The notes under the pieces were generated by a model. It did not search any database and was not told the DNA's origin. It saw nothing but the letters and a program-made list of their open reading frames with translations. Positions 14,001 to 29,000 of a stretch of DNA of 64,000 nucleotides are shown piece by piece. The DNA comes from Hirundichthys speculiger. Its lineage: Eukaryota > Chordata > Actinopteri > Beloniformes > Exocoetidae. Each line of letters begins with the position of its first letter. Position 1 is the first letter of the stretch. A program made the translations under genes and the position numbers. The stretch lies in the NCBI GenBank assembly GCA_018398805.1, contig JAGFBZ010000817.1, forward strand, positions 1,134,001 to 1,198,000, read 5' to 3'.

Positions 14001-17000
14001 ACATTGTACAGTACAGCTGACAAAGGAAAACATTTGTTGGAAATGCTGAACACATCAAGCTGACCTCTAACAAAAGGCTAAGGGGTGATATTTGAGCTTA
14101 ATTTTTCCCCACTGGAGATGCAGCGCTGGGACCTCACATGCCCCCATCAACCCAGCAAGCAGCATAATCCTCCTTCCCTGTAGGCACCACTGGCAGCGCT
14201 GACTGTTGCTTCACAAGACCTGCTGTAAAATAAATATGACACAGTTTAATGCACTCCACCTGTCTACAAATACAGGGCCTCAATTCAAGCTTTCTTTTTC
14301 TTATTTTGGCTTTTTCCTTTCAGGGTTTCTCCCAGCGTATCATTCATTTTCATTTTACCCAGCCTTCTACCTCTCACACTTACCAACTGCATATCTTTTT
14401 TCAACACATGCTGAAGTCTTCTCTTTGGTCTTTCCCATTTTTCTCCTTCCTGGCAGCTCCATCTTCCGCATCCAATATCTTCATTATCTCTCCTCTTTTT
14501 GTGTCCAAATCCAATCTCAATCAAGCCCAGTGATCTTCAGTCCAGATCTTCATGACCCACTATCCTGCTCAAACGCAAGTGACAATAAATCATTGACAGA
14601 CTTCTGGAGACCCTGATGACAAGCTGATATTGATCTAGTCATATGAATCAGGCGTGCTGGCGTAGAAAAAATACTAAAACCTGCATGACCGAGGGTCCTG
14701 AGAAACTGGATTGACCTTATCTCAAAAGTGTCTAATCCCAGCTGTTTCTCTGGGTGTGCTTTCTTCTGGTCCCATCCATTCACATCACTCCCAATTCAAA
14801 CCACCACTATAAAAAAAGATTAGTCTTCGATTCATAATGCACATTGTTGTTGTGTTATCATTTACTATAATACATATTTTTTAATAAAATGGTTTTCAGT
14901 GTTAAGGGGAAAAACAATGGTGCTTAAAGGAGACATTATACCTGAGAGCAGTGATTCCCAAAGTGTGGGCCGCGGCCCCCTGGTGGGCTGTCGAGGTACT
15001 GCAGGTGGGCCGTGAGAGGTCATTAAAAATAAACAAATGTTTTAAATCCTTGATTTTTTAAAAACATGTTTGGAAATTACTGTAAAACATTTATTAAATG
15101 ATTTAAAAGATATTTAGAAATAATAAAACAAACCAATTGAGTGTTATTCTACTGTAATCTTAACGTAACAAGCGTTGCCTTATTTGTTGACCCCTTACAT
15201 TAATATTGGAATCTAGCTTTTAGTCTTGTATGTTGATCAAAGTGGTGTTTAAAGGTTTGGATGGGTCACAGAGATTTTTCACATTTCAAATTGGGCCTTG
15301 GTATTCTGAAGTTTGGGAATGGCTGCCTGTGAGCATATATTTGATTACCTCAAGCAACTTCATAATCAAAAACTCCATAATGTCACTTACCGTCACTTTG
15401 TTTATGACTGCTTATGACTGAAAATGCATCATTCAAACCCAGATGAGTAGAATGATCCCGCTTCCCCATATTTATATCCATCGAACGTCATTGGGTTGGG
15501 TTGGATTGGGTTGGGACTGAGGTTCTGCCTCAAGTGGAGGAGTTTAAGTATCTAAGGGTCTTGAGTGATGTGAGAAAGGAGCGGAAATCAACGGCTGATT
15601 GGTGTTGCCAGTTGAGGTGGTTCAAGCATCTGGTTAGGATGCCCCCTGGACGCCTCCCTGGAGAGGTGTTTCTGGCATGTCCAACTGGGAGAAGACCACG
15701 GGGCAGACCCAGGACACACTGGAGAGATTACATCTCTCTGCTGGCCTGGGAACGCCTCAGTGTTCTCCCAGAGGAGCTGGTGGAGGTGGCTGGGGGGAGG
15801 GAGGTCTGGGTTGCCTTGCTTAGGCTGCTGCCCCCACAACCCGATTACAGATTAAGCGGAAGATGATGGATGGATGGATGGACGAACATCATCATGCTGT
15901 ACTTGCTGTACCTCAGAAGTACAACACAGATCACACTTCTGAGGGACAAAGCTGTAACACAGGGTCAGGGATCAGGCTAAAACACACTAAAACTGGTAGC
16001 TATTAGTATAGCAGGAAAGACATGGTTGAAAAGGGTCCTTTTGTACTGTATCACTCTGGTACTTTGACCAAAGCATGTCCTAGATATTTCCACAAGACCT
16101 CGGGAAACTGCTTAAACTTTTCCAAACAAAAATCCTGATTTACGTCTTAAGCGACTGCAGTTATATGGTACTCCCTGCTCGTATATATTAAAGGTTCGAG
16201 TGAGGAAATCAGCCAAGCGTGGCATACAGTATTGCAGTGAGCCATCCTTCCTGTCTCAGTAAGAAGCCATTACTTACGCTGGTTTGCAGCATGTACTGCA
16301 GTGGTTATTAACATAAAATACATGCGTAACACTGATGAAGACAACAGCCAGGCAGCTTTATTTAAGAGGAGAGGCAGTCAGATGATGTAGAGGCATCTGT
16401 GGCCGTTACTGTGGGTAGAGAAATGTAAGGAATGCATGCATGAGTGCACATCCTGCATTACTCACACTATGACATAGCACTCAATTACTTTCAGCTTTCG
16501 GTCACTAACAGTTTATCATTTTTGATTTATAAGATTTATCGGAATTAATGGTAGAATTTAACTTTAAAAATCAGGTTCTAAACCCTGTTGAAAACAAATG
16601 AGTAGTTTTCCAAGATTTGGGGACTGATCATGTACATAAACCTTAGATTAAGCTATTAAAGTGTTTATAAAGGTCTGTTCATATTTTAGTTCATAACTCC
16701 CTGACAGAAAAAAAGGTGGAGTCAAGTCCAGTGGCTCACTACACCCCCGCCTTCTGCAGGGTATGCCTGTTAAAAGTTGGTATTACAGCTTTGCTCTACC
16801 CACTTCAGGGTAAGTGCAGCAAGATGAGAAACGGGTTGGAAATAAAGATGATCATTCGTGTAAACTATTCACAGAGTTAAAATGTTTTGACATTCATAAA
16901 AATGTTAGTTGTACTTTTTTTTTTTTAAATCTTTGAACAAAATCTACTCCTGCCTCCGACCGTGTGTGAAGCTTGTGTAAATGAGGAGCGCACATAAATA

Positions 17001-20000
17001 TTGCGCTCATTCTCAGACTTTACAATGTTAATGCCTTATATGGACTGTTATATTCATAAAATGCAGATACCTTTCAAATGTGTTTGAACATGGGAATAAA
17101 TTAGAAATAACACATTTATCTTAAATAATTAAGATTTATCATATTTAAGGCATGTGTTTTCTAAAACGTCAGTGGATGAATTAAATTGACTATATGCTGA
17201 CAAACACCCATGCAGCGACTCAGGCTGTTATAAAACTCACCAATAGTGTCATGACGCTGTGGTGGTTGTGCTTTGATGCAAACTGCAGCATTCTGCTCTA
17301 TAAACCCAAGAAGGTGTGTAAAATAGTGTTGGTTTGCTGTGTCCTGCACAACATGGTTATGAAACGAGGTCTTCCAGTGGTTCCTATAATAGGTCCCTGT
17401 TGCACCTACAGCTACTTGGAAAACACCAGCACTTTATTAAATGATTCTACAGTAAGTGGTTTTATTCAGTCAGCACTGGTAGGCTACTGAAACATCAGAA
17501 GTACTTTGTAAAACGTAAAACATGTGTCTTTAAAAAGCTCTATGAACACGTCAGTTTTTGAAAGTATCTTTTTTTCCGTTGAGCTCCAAAAAGAGAACCA
17601 AGTCTGTGAACAACAAACTTTCTCTTAAAGAAATTAATGACCTATAAATTTCCAATCTTATTTATTTTTAATCAAAATTAATCAAAATTGTTAAAAGCAA
17701 TAAATCCCTTGCTGTCACAATGCAGGGATGTAATGCATGTTTGAATCTTGCCCTGAAATTTCCTCTTGGACCATGAACTTCTCCACATGGATGTGAGACC
17801 AGCCACTTTTTCTCCGATCATAGAAACTATGCAGTTGTTACCCGAAGGTTTCACGATCATGAGAATTCTGCAGTAGACTAGTGCTGGGCGGTATGACCAA
17901 AAATTTATATCACTGTATTTTTCAAAATTATATCGGTTTCACTGTATATTACTGTATTTTTTTTACAAAGAGGTGGAACTCGTGATTCTAATTAAGTGAA
18001 GGAATCAAAATGCATGATAGTTGCAGTTAAAATACAGAACCCTTTTATTTTTTACAAATTTTGCAAACAACTTGAAAAACATATTTTGTAAAAAAATCAA
18101 CATTAACTACACAATGTAAACAATGTTCTCGAGATATTTCAACAAATAAATAGTAAACAAAGTATGCAACTTGCAATATTCCAGTTTTGAAAAAAAAAAG
18201 GATTATCCTGTAGCAGCATATAAACAATATTCACACATTACAACTTTATGGACAAACTAAATATATAAGGAATAATAAATAAGGCCTGAAGCCGTCTTTC
18301 TCCACAGTACTTAGCGGTACCATGTCTTTCGCTAAGTGGACAGTAATCGCGTTGATTATTTCAATCTACCGTTTACTTTTTTTTAATCATAGGCAGTGAC
18401 CCTAGGAAACGCGTCTTTAATTGTCATCTGACTTGACTTTTCTACAGCAGTAACGTTACTAGCGTTACCCGCAGAGGACGCAGACCTTGGCTTCATGCAT
18501 TCCTTGTATTCTAACAAATGTTTGCGGCTTAGATGGTGTAGCAGATTGCTAGTGTTGCCTCCCGCGGCTACAACTTTTGCAGATTATTGTAGTTTGTTGG
18601 ACGTCATCTTTTTAAATCCAAAGAACTTCCACACGACAGACATGGCTCCGCGTTTAGCAAGAAGTTCCTAAGTCTCATGTTGCCTTTCTGGAGCTTCCAC
18701 TTCGGGACTTTCGCTGTTTGCAGCCATCACCGTTTAACCATAAATTACTAGCGTGTTGTGCCTCCAGTGCAACTGCAAAACAGTCCCCTGTCAAACAATG
18801 TTCTGCGGCACTTACGTTCCACTGCACGGCGTTCCCAACGTTGTGTACGCTACAGTACATACTCACTGGTATTACGGTATATGAAAAATTCATATCGTAA
18901 GAAAAATAAACACCGGTATTCGGTATGAACCGGTATACCGCCCAGCACTACGACCTTTTAACCTCCTCATATGGCGGTCTCTGGCTGGGGTTAAGGCTAA
19001 TTAATGATCTTTGTGAGAGTCAAAATTCACTAATGTACACACGTTCACATGAAAAAAAAAAATCAATTTTATGCAGTGATCATGAATATGGAGCAGATTG
19101 TAAGATTAATTAATCAATTATTTTTAAAAATAATTTCTTTTTGGAGATTAAAAAAGTATTTTTTTAATTGAATTTTTAGCAGAGAGATAATTTATATGCA
19201 CATCTACCCACATATTTATGAAGATTTCATGAACGAGGCCTGATGAGTTTTTTTTATTTTGTATTCACTTCAGACATACATGCATATGTTAAGAAGCAAA
19301 AAAATGTGTTGTGGATCAACGTAGTTATTGTGCAACTTGTCATGAGACTGAGCTGCCAGGGAACATAAATGTGTCATAAACAATTACCCTGTGTGCTTTG
19401 TCTTTACACTGTAGGGCCTCTTAACCTTTTTATTTGTGAGAGGCCTTTGGACTGTGTGGCTCTGACTCTTGATATGCATAAAAAGTAAGATAAGAAAGGA
19501 AAGTGAAAACATATAACCTTTTTATTTCATGGTCACATAATGATGTAGATGCTGTTTAGAGATTGTTAAATGGGATTCTACATCTAATGACAATCTACGA
19601 AAAAACAAAATAGCAAATTTAATCACACAGCATCAGCAATGAGAGTTTGATAAAAACTGGTCCATTGTTGAGATGCCATCACAGTCTAAGGCAAGATTAA
19701 GTACCACTTGATATATTACACTTACTTTTATACCTCAAAGGGAGATTTTATATGGCAATGCCATCATTCAGTCTCAAAATGCTCACTGTGAACAAGTTCC
19801 ATGAAATCTGTGGATGACAGGCTGTGCTCACAGTTTCTGCTGGCTGACAGGTTGAAGTTGATCACCATGAAGAAAAAGTGTTGCACATGTCAGACACAGA
19901 TGACAATAACAACAGACATGCTGACTTTAATTCTAGTGAAGGTGGAGAATTCAAGTTCTCGTGACTCATCCAGTCAGACGTGATTAAAATAATCATGCAT

Positions 20001-23000
20001 GACTGGCATTATGGTGGTTTGCATGTCTGGTGTCATTAAAGAAAAGAAAAAAAAAAAGATTGTCTACATACCACAAAGGATTAACGCTCCACAGTGTATT
20101 GCTGGTATGGTTATGGTTGGTTATGGTCATGTGTTAGGGCTGGTATGTGACTTCAGGTTATGTTCTGTGATCAGTCGGTTTACTGAGTTACAATGAAATG
20201 TTTTCTATGAGATGAAAAAGCTCTTTTTCCTTGAGTTGAATTCAGGCCCATCCTCTGACCAGAAAGCTCCAGGCGAATGATGCACAGAGCCTGCTTACTT
20301 TTCATTCCTCAGTCCACAAATATTGAGTGCCTTCAGAATTTACTTCTCCTCAGGAGCAATTTGAAGCTCAGCTGTGGGTTGGAATATTTCCCATGAGGAG
20401 GTGTGTGTATGTGTGTGTGTGTGTGTGTTCCTCAGGGCTTTCTTTCCTGCCATGCTTGTACTGCTGTTGGCCTTTTAGTGTAAAACTCACATCTGAATGA
20501 ATAGAGGGGATTTGAATGGTTGCATAACTCCCTGAGAAAGCAGCTTCGCAATGAGGACAAATGGGACGGCAGTAGAAAACACTCTAGAAAATAAGTGTTT
20601 CCTACATTTACTTAGTTTTCTTTTTCTCATCAACTTCATTTCTTTTGTTATTGTGCATCCATTTTTGCGTTTTCAAGCTCCAACACATTGTAAAAAAAGT
20701 TTATTTGGGGAAATTTAATGCTAGTAAGTAGTTGTTTCCAAGACAGGTAACCTTTTTGAGGAGCAAAGATGAGCAGACGATTGCTCAACTTTGTCAACAA
20801 ATGGATAAGGAAATAAAGACGGGAAGAAATTAGCATGTTTTACCTCCCACAGTTCAAGGAATCTGTTGGCATTTCAGATTGAAAAGGGTGTGCAAGCTTT
20901 AACTGGACATCTGCGATCTGTGGCAGACACACAGTATGAGGAGCCATCATTCACAGCCAGTATGAAGAAAAAGAATGGGTTTATGTTGCCTCCCCAAAAA
21001 AAGTAAAAATCACAATGTAAGAATCACTGTGCCTTTTTTTTGACAGTGTCTTTTATTTATTTGAAGCCTTTAGTTTTTCTTTCTTTCTTTTGCTTTCTCT
21101 TTATCTCATTTTAAGGTTTGAGCATGGCTGGACGTATGATTTATACACTGGGCTTGTTTGTATAAGAAACCTTCTTAATCCATGAGTTACTTCTCCTTAA
21201 ACCTCCATCAAAATCAATTTCTCCATCGAAATCAATTTTTTGACACTAGCAGGCAATTATTTATAGTGAAGAGGGAACAGGAAAGCAGGGCAAACATGCA
21301 GGTAGAGGGTTGCAGGCTGGAAGTTGAACCTACGACTGCTGCGGGAGGAATGCAGCCTTCGTACGTGGGCTGCCTGCTTAAACCACTGAGCGATACAACG
21401 TCCCGACTAGGCATGTTCTCTGATGTTTTGTCACTTCCATGTTAAATACATTTAATTTGAATACCTTTATATGTCTACATTTTTTTGTTTGCTTGTTTGT
21501 TTGTAAATTCTTTGATTTTTTTTTTTTTTTTATAATTTGTAACCCTCTTATCAGTCCATATATGCACACCCTTCGTGACTGCATATTCTTTATCACGTCT
21601 GATGTCCAGTTCTTTTCTAAAAATCTGAATTACAACCAAATCAAGTTTCCATTTGTTCACAAAAGAGCCTCTTGTCAGCTGTTGGTTATTTTATGATTAT
21701 TTTTCTGGCCTTAAAGCAGAAAAAAAAACCCTGGCCACATGAGGCTCACATGTCATGACTCAAATGAAATGCAGTACTGCTCAGTTGACCTTTTAAACTG
21801 TAAAACGGGCTTTGATGTGATCTGGAGTTGTCCTGCGCATCCATATGAGATAGTGGTATATCGTCTTTATGCTCTTTATGGCTAGCTGTATTTTAATCCC
21901 TTGAACTGGTATAATCACTAAAAATCCCCGTAGTGTTACCTTTAACACTAAAGTGCTATGTAGTATTGACTGACTTGTAAATTTAGCAGTCTGCACGATG
22001 TCTACAGCGACATTATGCACATAGTGGACGGAAACTGCCATTTCCTGATAGAATGAACAAGGATTGTGATTTTCCCAGTGTTTCAAGGTTTGAACTCCGC
22101 AGTCAGCTGGCCAGGCTCTTGTGACTGTCTTCTCAGCATTTCCCGCTCTATTAGATGACGTGAACAGACTTCCCACAAAAATTAACCCGAGGGGACAATT
22201 TTTCTATTTGCCTGCTGCATGCTTTGAAACTTTTGCCCTCTTTGTCTCCCTTTCTGTCTATCACACAGACAGCAAAGACCCACAAACACACGCTGACATG
22301 CCTAGTTGAATGTTGAAGGGCCAGAAGAAAACGGATCAGTCCCTTGTTTCCCACAGATGTGCTGTCATTCAGGGTGACAGGGTTTTGACACTGTAAATAC
22401 ATGAATTTTTTTGTACATGAAGAAGAAGAAGAAGAAAATGTGGGTTTCACAGTACCATTCACTGCTTGAAAACATGTATAGGTTCATTTCATGTCCCAGA
22501 CCAGTTGGTGGAATTCTGGGAGAGGACTTTTGTCGTATTGTTGTGTGATATAATATTTGAGCTGCTATACAATCTTTGGTCTTCTATGTCATATTTTTTT
22601 TATTTAATAATACATGTGCACCAAAGGTTTTCAGTTGGTCTAGACTGCAGACAAGCTGGACTCTTCTCCTACAAACCCAGGCTTTTGTGAAGGATGCAGT
22701 CTGCAGCTTAGCTTAGGTCCCTGGAACAGGAGCATATGCTGTTGTAAACTACTACCGTTTCAGCATTTATGCTTTATATTTTATTGTGAATGAAATATGT
22801 GTTTGAGCTTTACAAATCATTACATTCTCTATGTTGATATAACAAGCACACTGACTTTTTTGTGATGGGTGTTGTATAATTTTTAGGCAGGTAATTTGCA
22901 CTGTCCTTAGTTTCTGCCTTAAATTTTTTGACCTACAATAGTGAAGATCAGCTGCAAAAGCAAATTATTGGCATCTTAGTTCTAACCAAGTAGTTTTGGT

Positions 23001-26000
23001 GTCTAAATTTAACTATTTTTATTGCCCAAACAAAACCAAAAAGTGAGTGAGGAGTAGAGTTAATCTGGACTTAATCTGGATTTATTGAAAGTGAAACTAA
23101 ATGAAAAATAAAGTTCTAGGTCCCAAGGATCAAAGTTAGGTGAAGTAGTCCAGTACCAGCTCTCTGACCTCCTAATATTGACTTTTCTGTTGGTTAATAA
23201 GGCTCTGCATGCATTCATAGAAACTGGGAGAGCTTTTGCTAAGAAATGATGAGATTATCTATGTCCATAATTTTACAAAATTAAGGGACCACCAACTTTT
23301 TACTATGTCCGTTGGGTTGTGAGGTGCTTCCTCAGAGCAAATGTTTTGTCATGGAAATGTATAAAAGGCACAGGTGTCACTATCAGGGTGAACTACGATA
23401 GTGCAACCGTTAAACAGCACACGTTATACCACACTGAAAAAGGCAGTCACATGATCAGCCATGCAATCAGTTCCCCAGTTAGATTTGTCTGGCGCTGCTG
23501 CACGAAAAGAAACTTTTTCCACTCTTCTAAGCAGTTCAGCAGAAAACAGTTCAACAGCAACCTTATGTAAATCAGGACCATCTCTTCCGCTGAGACATTT
23601 CCTAGTTGTAAATGCTCTGAGATGTTGCTGTACACAATTCACTGATCCTCTGGGGTACGTATCAGGTAGATGGCCAGACATCTTAACAAAACATCAGTAA
23701 CATCTGTGACAGACATTTTCTGTCCCTTGTTCTGGTCTTATGAACATCTCTGGAGGAAGTCATGGCTGCAGCGCATCTGTGAAAATAGTGCTGGGCGATA
23801 TGGAAAAAAATTATATATCACGATATGGACTATTTTATATCACGATAACGATATATATCACGATATACCATAATAAAGTATGTTTTCAGTTATTCTCTGA
23901 AAAGTTTGACAAAAATTTCATTGCTTACTTTTCAACTTTATTTTGAAAGGACATTTAGCTGAACTGTCACAAACATACATTTTAGTGCAGCAAAAACAGG
24001 TAGGTACAGAGGTACAGTAGCTTTCACATTTTTTTTAAGTTTCTAAGAGGAAAAACACATTTTTGCACTTAAGTTCAGCTATGAAAAATAAACACAAATT
24101 ATTTTTCAACTTTCTGAAATCTGTAACCTTGTAGTGCAAAGTTTGCAAACCAATATAAAGTGTCTAAAGTAAACATCAGGGTTGAAGAGAACTCTGTTTA
24201 AGGCATTAACCATGAATAAAAGTGCAAACATAAAAGGCTACTTTGTAGAAGTAGATATGATTCTATCAAATTTATCGTTGCAGGTTATTTAATTACCTAT
24301 TTACTGTAATAATTGATAAAATTAGGTTAGAAACGATAGAAGAGAAATGGCACGATACACACTTTTCTATCGTCCCCACAATATTGCCCAGCACTATGTG
24401 AAAACATCTTGAGTTTATCATATCAGCATATTATTTATGCTTGTTAACAAATTAAGCAAAAAACACAAACGGGGTGATGTAAAGATTTGCATGTGTGGCA
24501 GATATGCATGACAAAAATTAAACTCTGATAATAGGATTAGATGGAATGTCAAAAGATAACGAGTCTTTTGCTACTTTACTGCTGGGGAGACGCTGAGGCA
24601 AATTTGCTGGCATGTCCATCCCATGTCTTTTAGATTAAATGCAACTTATTTAATGTTTTTATCAGTCTGATATCAGTCTTTTTTCAATAAGAAATACCTC
24701 ATGATCTGTCTGCCCAAGTTCTATGTCCATTATTGTTCTAGATTATGAACAGTTGAGTGTTTTTATGATGATTTATCAAAAAGCTCCCCTTGAAACCGCC
24801 TGTGATTTGAACATGTACAGCAATTTTATCTCCAAAATCAAGTAAATATTTCTCTCCTTTTTCGGACGGTAACATTATGTCAAGTTAAGCCGGTGTACGC
24901 AACTGTGACTTACCACAAAACATCCCTCTGTCTTCACCAGAACCTCCGTAAGATGGAGCGGGAGTCGTCAGAGGAGCCTGGCCGAGACCTGAATGAGCTA
25001 CAGAATGCTGACTGGGTAAGGAAGCAGACTTCTGACCTCAGACCTCCAACCTCCAAACTCAACCGATCATTTCTCCTGATTAGTCTGACTGAATAACCTA
25101 AAGTCGGGCCTAACATGAGAACTCATTTCAGTAAGATCAGAAAGATTCTCCACGAGTCCAAGTTGAGATGAGAAACCGTATGGAAGCACATGGCACTCTA
25201 AAACTGTAGGGATGAAGGAACTGCTCAGAAAATCACCATCACATTAATCATCATAATCATGATTTCCATTTTCTCAGAAAGGCTAGCTCACAGATGAGAA
25301 TCACATAATAATTTGGTATTTAACGGGTTTAGGTGTACAGTATTCTGCTTCTTCCATGTGGTCCAGTTCCAATGCTGCCTTTTCTTTCCTCCATCAGGCT
25401 CGATTCTGGGTTCAGGTGATGAGGGACTTGAGAGAAGGAGTCAAGCTAAAGAAGGTGCAGGAGCGTCAGTACAACCCTCTGCCAATCGAGTACCAGCTAA
25501 CCCCCTATGAGATGCTCATGGATGACATCCGGTCCAAACGCTACAAACTTCGCAAAGTCATGGTCAGTGTCCGGAAATGTACTGCAGCCAACAACGTGAT
25601 GTTCACTTCACTTTGAGTTTGGATCAGAAGTTAATGCCTCACGTTTGCATTCTTTGTGCCACTATTTAAAAACTAGTGTAAGGCAATTGCTCGGAAAACT
25701 TTTAACCATGTAGGCAGTTGTAACCAGGGTTTAGAAATTAGTGAGGCCCAGATTAATTTCTCCAGTATACAATATTTTATTTAACAAGAGCCAAGGAGCC
25801 AGTTTTTTTATGAAGTTCATCCTTTCCTCTGACTGCTCTTCCTCTCTAGGCTCACTGACGGTCACATACATTAAGGCAGATAGCTGGACAGAGTCTTAGG
25901 AACTTCATGCAAATAAGAGAGCATTATATAGCCATATTTGCAACATTTACAGAAATCCAGGAAGTTCATTAGATATTATTGATAACTTCACATTAATTCA

Positions 26001-29000
26001 TTTGAAGATTGAAGAATTTCAAATACTTTACATAAATCCATGCAAATTCTAGAGTATTACAGTGGCAAAAAATGAAAAAAATATGTCTCTGCCCTCAGGC
26101 TAGTGAGAGCCTAGCTGGACTCTTACCAGCATGAAGCCCTTTGGTTAAATTATGTAAATGTGGCTTGGTTTATGTAATGTTAGCTAAGGTGGTTTGCCAT
26201 GTTAGCTTTCAGGCCGACCCATGTAAGGTCAACTTTATACTAACAGATACTGACTGTTACTACTGCTACAACAGGAGCAAGCTGACTACTACAGAATATG
26301 ACACGTAAGGGGGCAGATACTCGTCTTTCTCTCTGCTATGGCTCCCTCCAGTCATTCCAGGCAAAAACAGACAGGATCACCACTCATCTTGCAGTCAGTG
26401 CTGATCTTTTCCTCGTCAAATTGACAGAAACACACTCTGGAATTTCTTGTGAGGCTTCAGCACGTTGATATTCTTCCCTGTTTTGTCCTTACACTTGTGC
26501 TAAATCAGCACCTTCTAAATCAGTGGATTTCACCAAACCAGAAGTGTACGCATCATGCAAAAGCCCCAAATGCAGCTGTAATGACCGGTTTCAACCAGTG
26601 CTTCCGCCCAGTGGATACTGTTTTTGCGGTACTTGGGTTTCTCTTGTTCTCTTTACAGTTATAAGAGACTGTGGAGGATGAGGTGGATGGGTAAAGATGG
26701 TTTGCTATCTCCTGTGGGGTGTCAATAAGAACACGGCAAGCAGGGATATGTTTGATGAGGTTTATTCCTGTTGCACAGGCAGGCAGGTTATCCAGGAATC
26801 TTGTAAGTATTTATGTATATATGTAGGGTTACTGAAAATACAGCAGAAAAAAGCAAATGAGACTCATTAACATAATCATAAACTTCATAAACTTTAACAG
26901 CATATAGACAGAAATTGTCTAAATAAACCAACATGCCATCAGGTAAAATATGGGGGTGGGGTGGGGGTGGGGGGGTTTGCCTTATTAACAGTAATGTTAA
27001 TTAGGAGTGTTTTAAAACATTTGTTAATCTGAGTTTTTCTTCAAAAGACCAATCTTACTGTTAATTAATGGCTAGCTGTTAGCTCAAAACTATCTGCTAG
27101 CTTACACTTTTGAAACCGTTTTAGCCACAACCTCTTTTTTTTTTAAAGGGGTTTCATAAGAAGGTGGCACATCTGATATCTTTTGGTGAAGAAATACCCA
27201 GCTGCGTGAAAACTGTGGAAGTTTTGAATCTAAACATTTATTACTACCAATGTGTAAATTTAGTATGAGATTATTTAATGTTTTGTAAAATATGGTAGTC
27301 ACAGTTTAGAGATGGCAGCTAGCGACCTGTCCAGGGTGTACCCCTGCACTTTGACCAAAGACAGCTGGTGTAGGTTTTACAACCTCCGTGACCCTGAGCA
27401 GGAAAAAGCAGGTATACCGTGGGTAATTTGTGTTTTGCTTTATTTTTTTTATTCTAAATTATGGAGAAATTTAAATGTAATCTTTAAATGGCTCACTGAA
27501 CTGCCTAGAAGACATAAAACCTAGATTTTAGTGAACCTTTATTTTATTGAACAGAAAACAGGTGTTTACAGACCTCCTGACTGTCACATCCCCTCAGACT
27601 TCTCTTTATCTACAAAATGATTTTAACTTTGCACATTTCCACAAAATTATTAAAGATAATCTGATTAGGTGCTCTTGACTTTTCAAGGACATCGGGTCTT
27701 TGCTGTAGCTGCTCCTACGACATGTAACTGGTTACTATTCACATAAGGACCTTTGAACCCCAACTTTTTATTCTTTGGCTTTTAAACCCTGCTGAGTTTT
27801 ACTTCATTTGTGTCATCTAAAGTTCCAGTGTTGTCCATAGTTTCTATTTTTTTTTAATTATTTCTCTTGTTTTGTAGCTGCCAAGCACTTTTGTGCTGAG
27901 ATATAAATGACTTAACCTGGCTAATTATGGAAAAAAATAATTTCTGCCTACATGTTTGTATTTCCCGTTCCGTTCTGTTGTCAGGTCAATGGAGACATCC
28001 CACCAAGATTAAAGAAAAGTGCTCACGAGGTCATCCTGGAGTTCATCAGGTCCAGACCGCCTCTAAACCCTGTAAGTATTAATAGACTATGGAGTTCAGC
28101 ATAAAACAGGTCTCATCCTTTTGCAGCTCATGAAATTGTTTATCAGAAAGAAGAGACCAGTAAGTTGGCAACATGTTTGAGGATGAAGAAGGGTTCTGGT
28201 GGAACACTATTTTACAACCTTTATAGGCTGATCTTTTAAATCAACTGATCCTTGTCAATTGCACTGGTCGCTGTGAACTGTAGGATTTGGGTTTAATTTT
28301 CTGGTTAATCACATATCAGAAATCGAATACCATTAGTATTGCCTGTTGTTCAGAACCCTGATAATTATTTATTAAAGTATATAATATGTACAGTAAATTC
28401 TTGGAAAATATAAAGGTTGACCCTTTGTAATTCTAGTTTTGTTGTTGTGTGAATAAAGTTAAGGGCTGTGTTAATCACACTGCTGCTGATATAAACCTTC
28501 CTTAGAAGTGACAACAGGCACCAAGAGGTGGAGGGTTCTTGCTAGTTTACTCCAGTCACCCACCATCAACCTGTTCCAGGTATCGGCTCGTAAACTGAAG
28601 CCTCAGACTCAGGCTCCTCCCACCCTGCACGAGCGGATCCTCGAGGAGATCAAAGCAGAAAGGAAACTCCGCCCAGTGTCGCCTGATGAGGTCCGCAGGG
28701 GAAGGCTGGGTAAGGAAGCCTGCCATTTAGTGCACATACTCTCAAGTGCTCTCCTGCACCCGTGATCATACTTGTAATTGTTAAAACTAATCACATAAAT
28801 ACATTGTTTTAGGAACGTCATGGTTTTCAGCTGTTTTAGTTCCTTTTACACTTTACTACACTGTCATTTATGCTTCTGTTTTTTGCTGCTGTAGCTGATA
28901 TCTTCTAGGCTTTCATAGCTGTGTTGTTACTAATACCTATTAATGCTCTGTTGAACCATATTGTTTGCAGCAGCGTAAAAGTTGAGCACAAAAATAATGC

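Noticed and set aside
21271..21408. Possible tRNA gene on the - strand
   Set aside because: A- and B-box-like motifs are present, but there is no cloverleaf and the body matches a common fish SINE.
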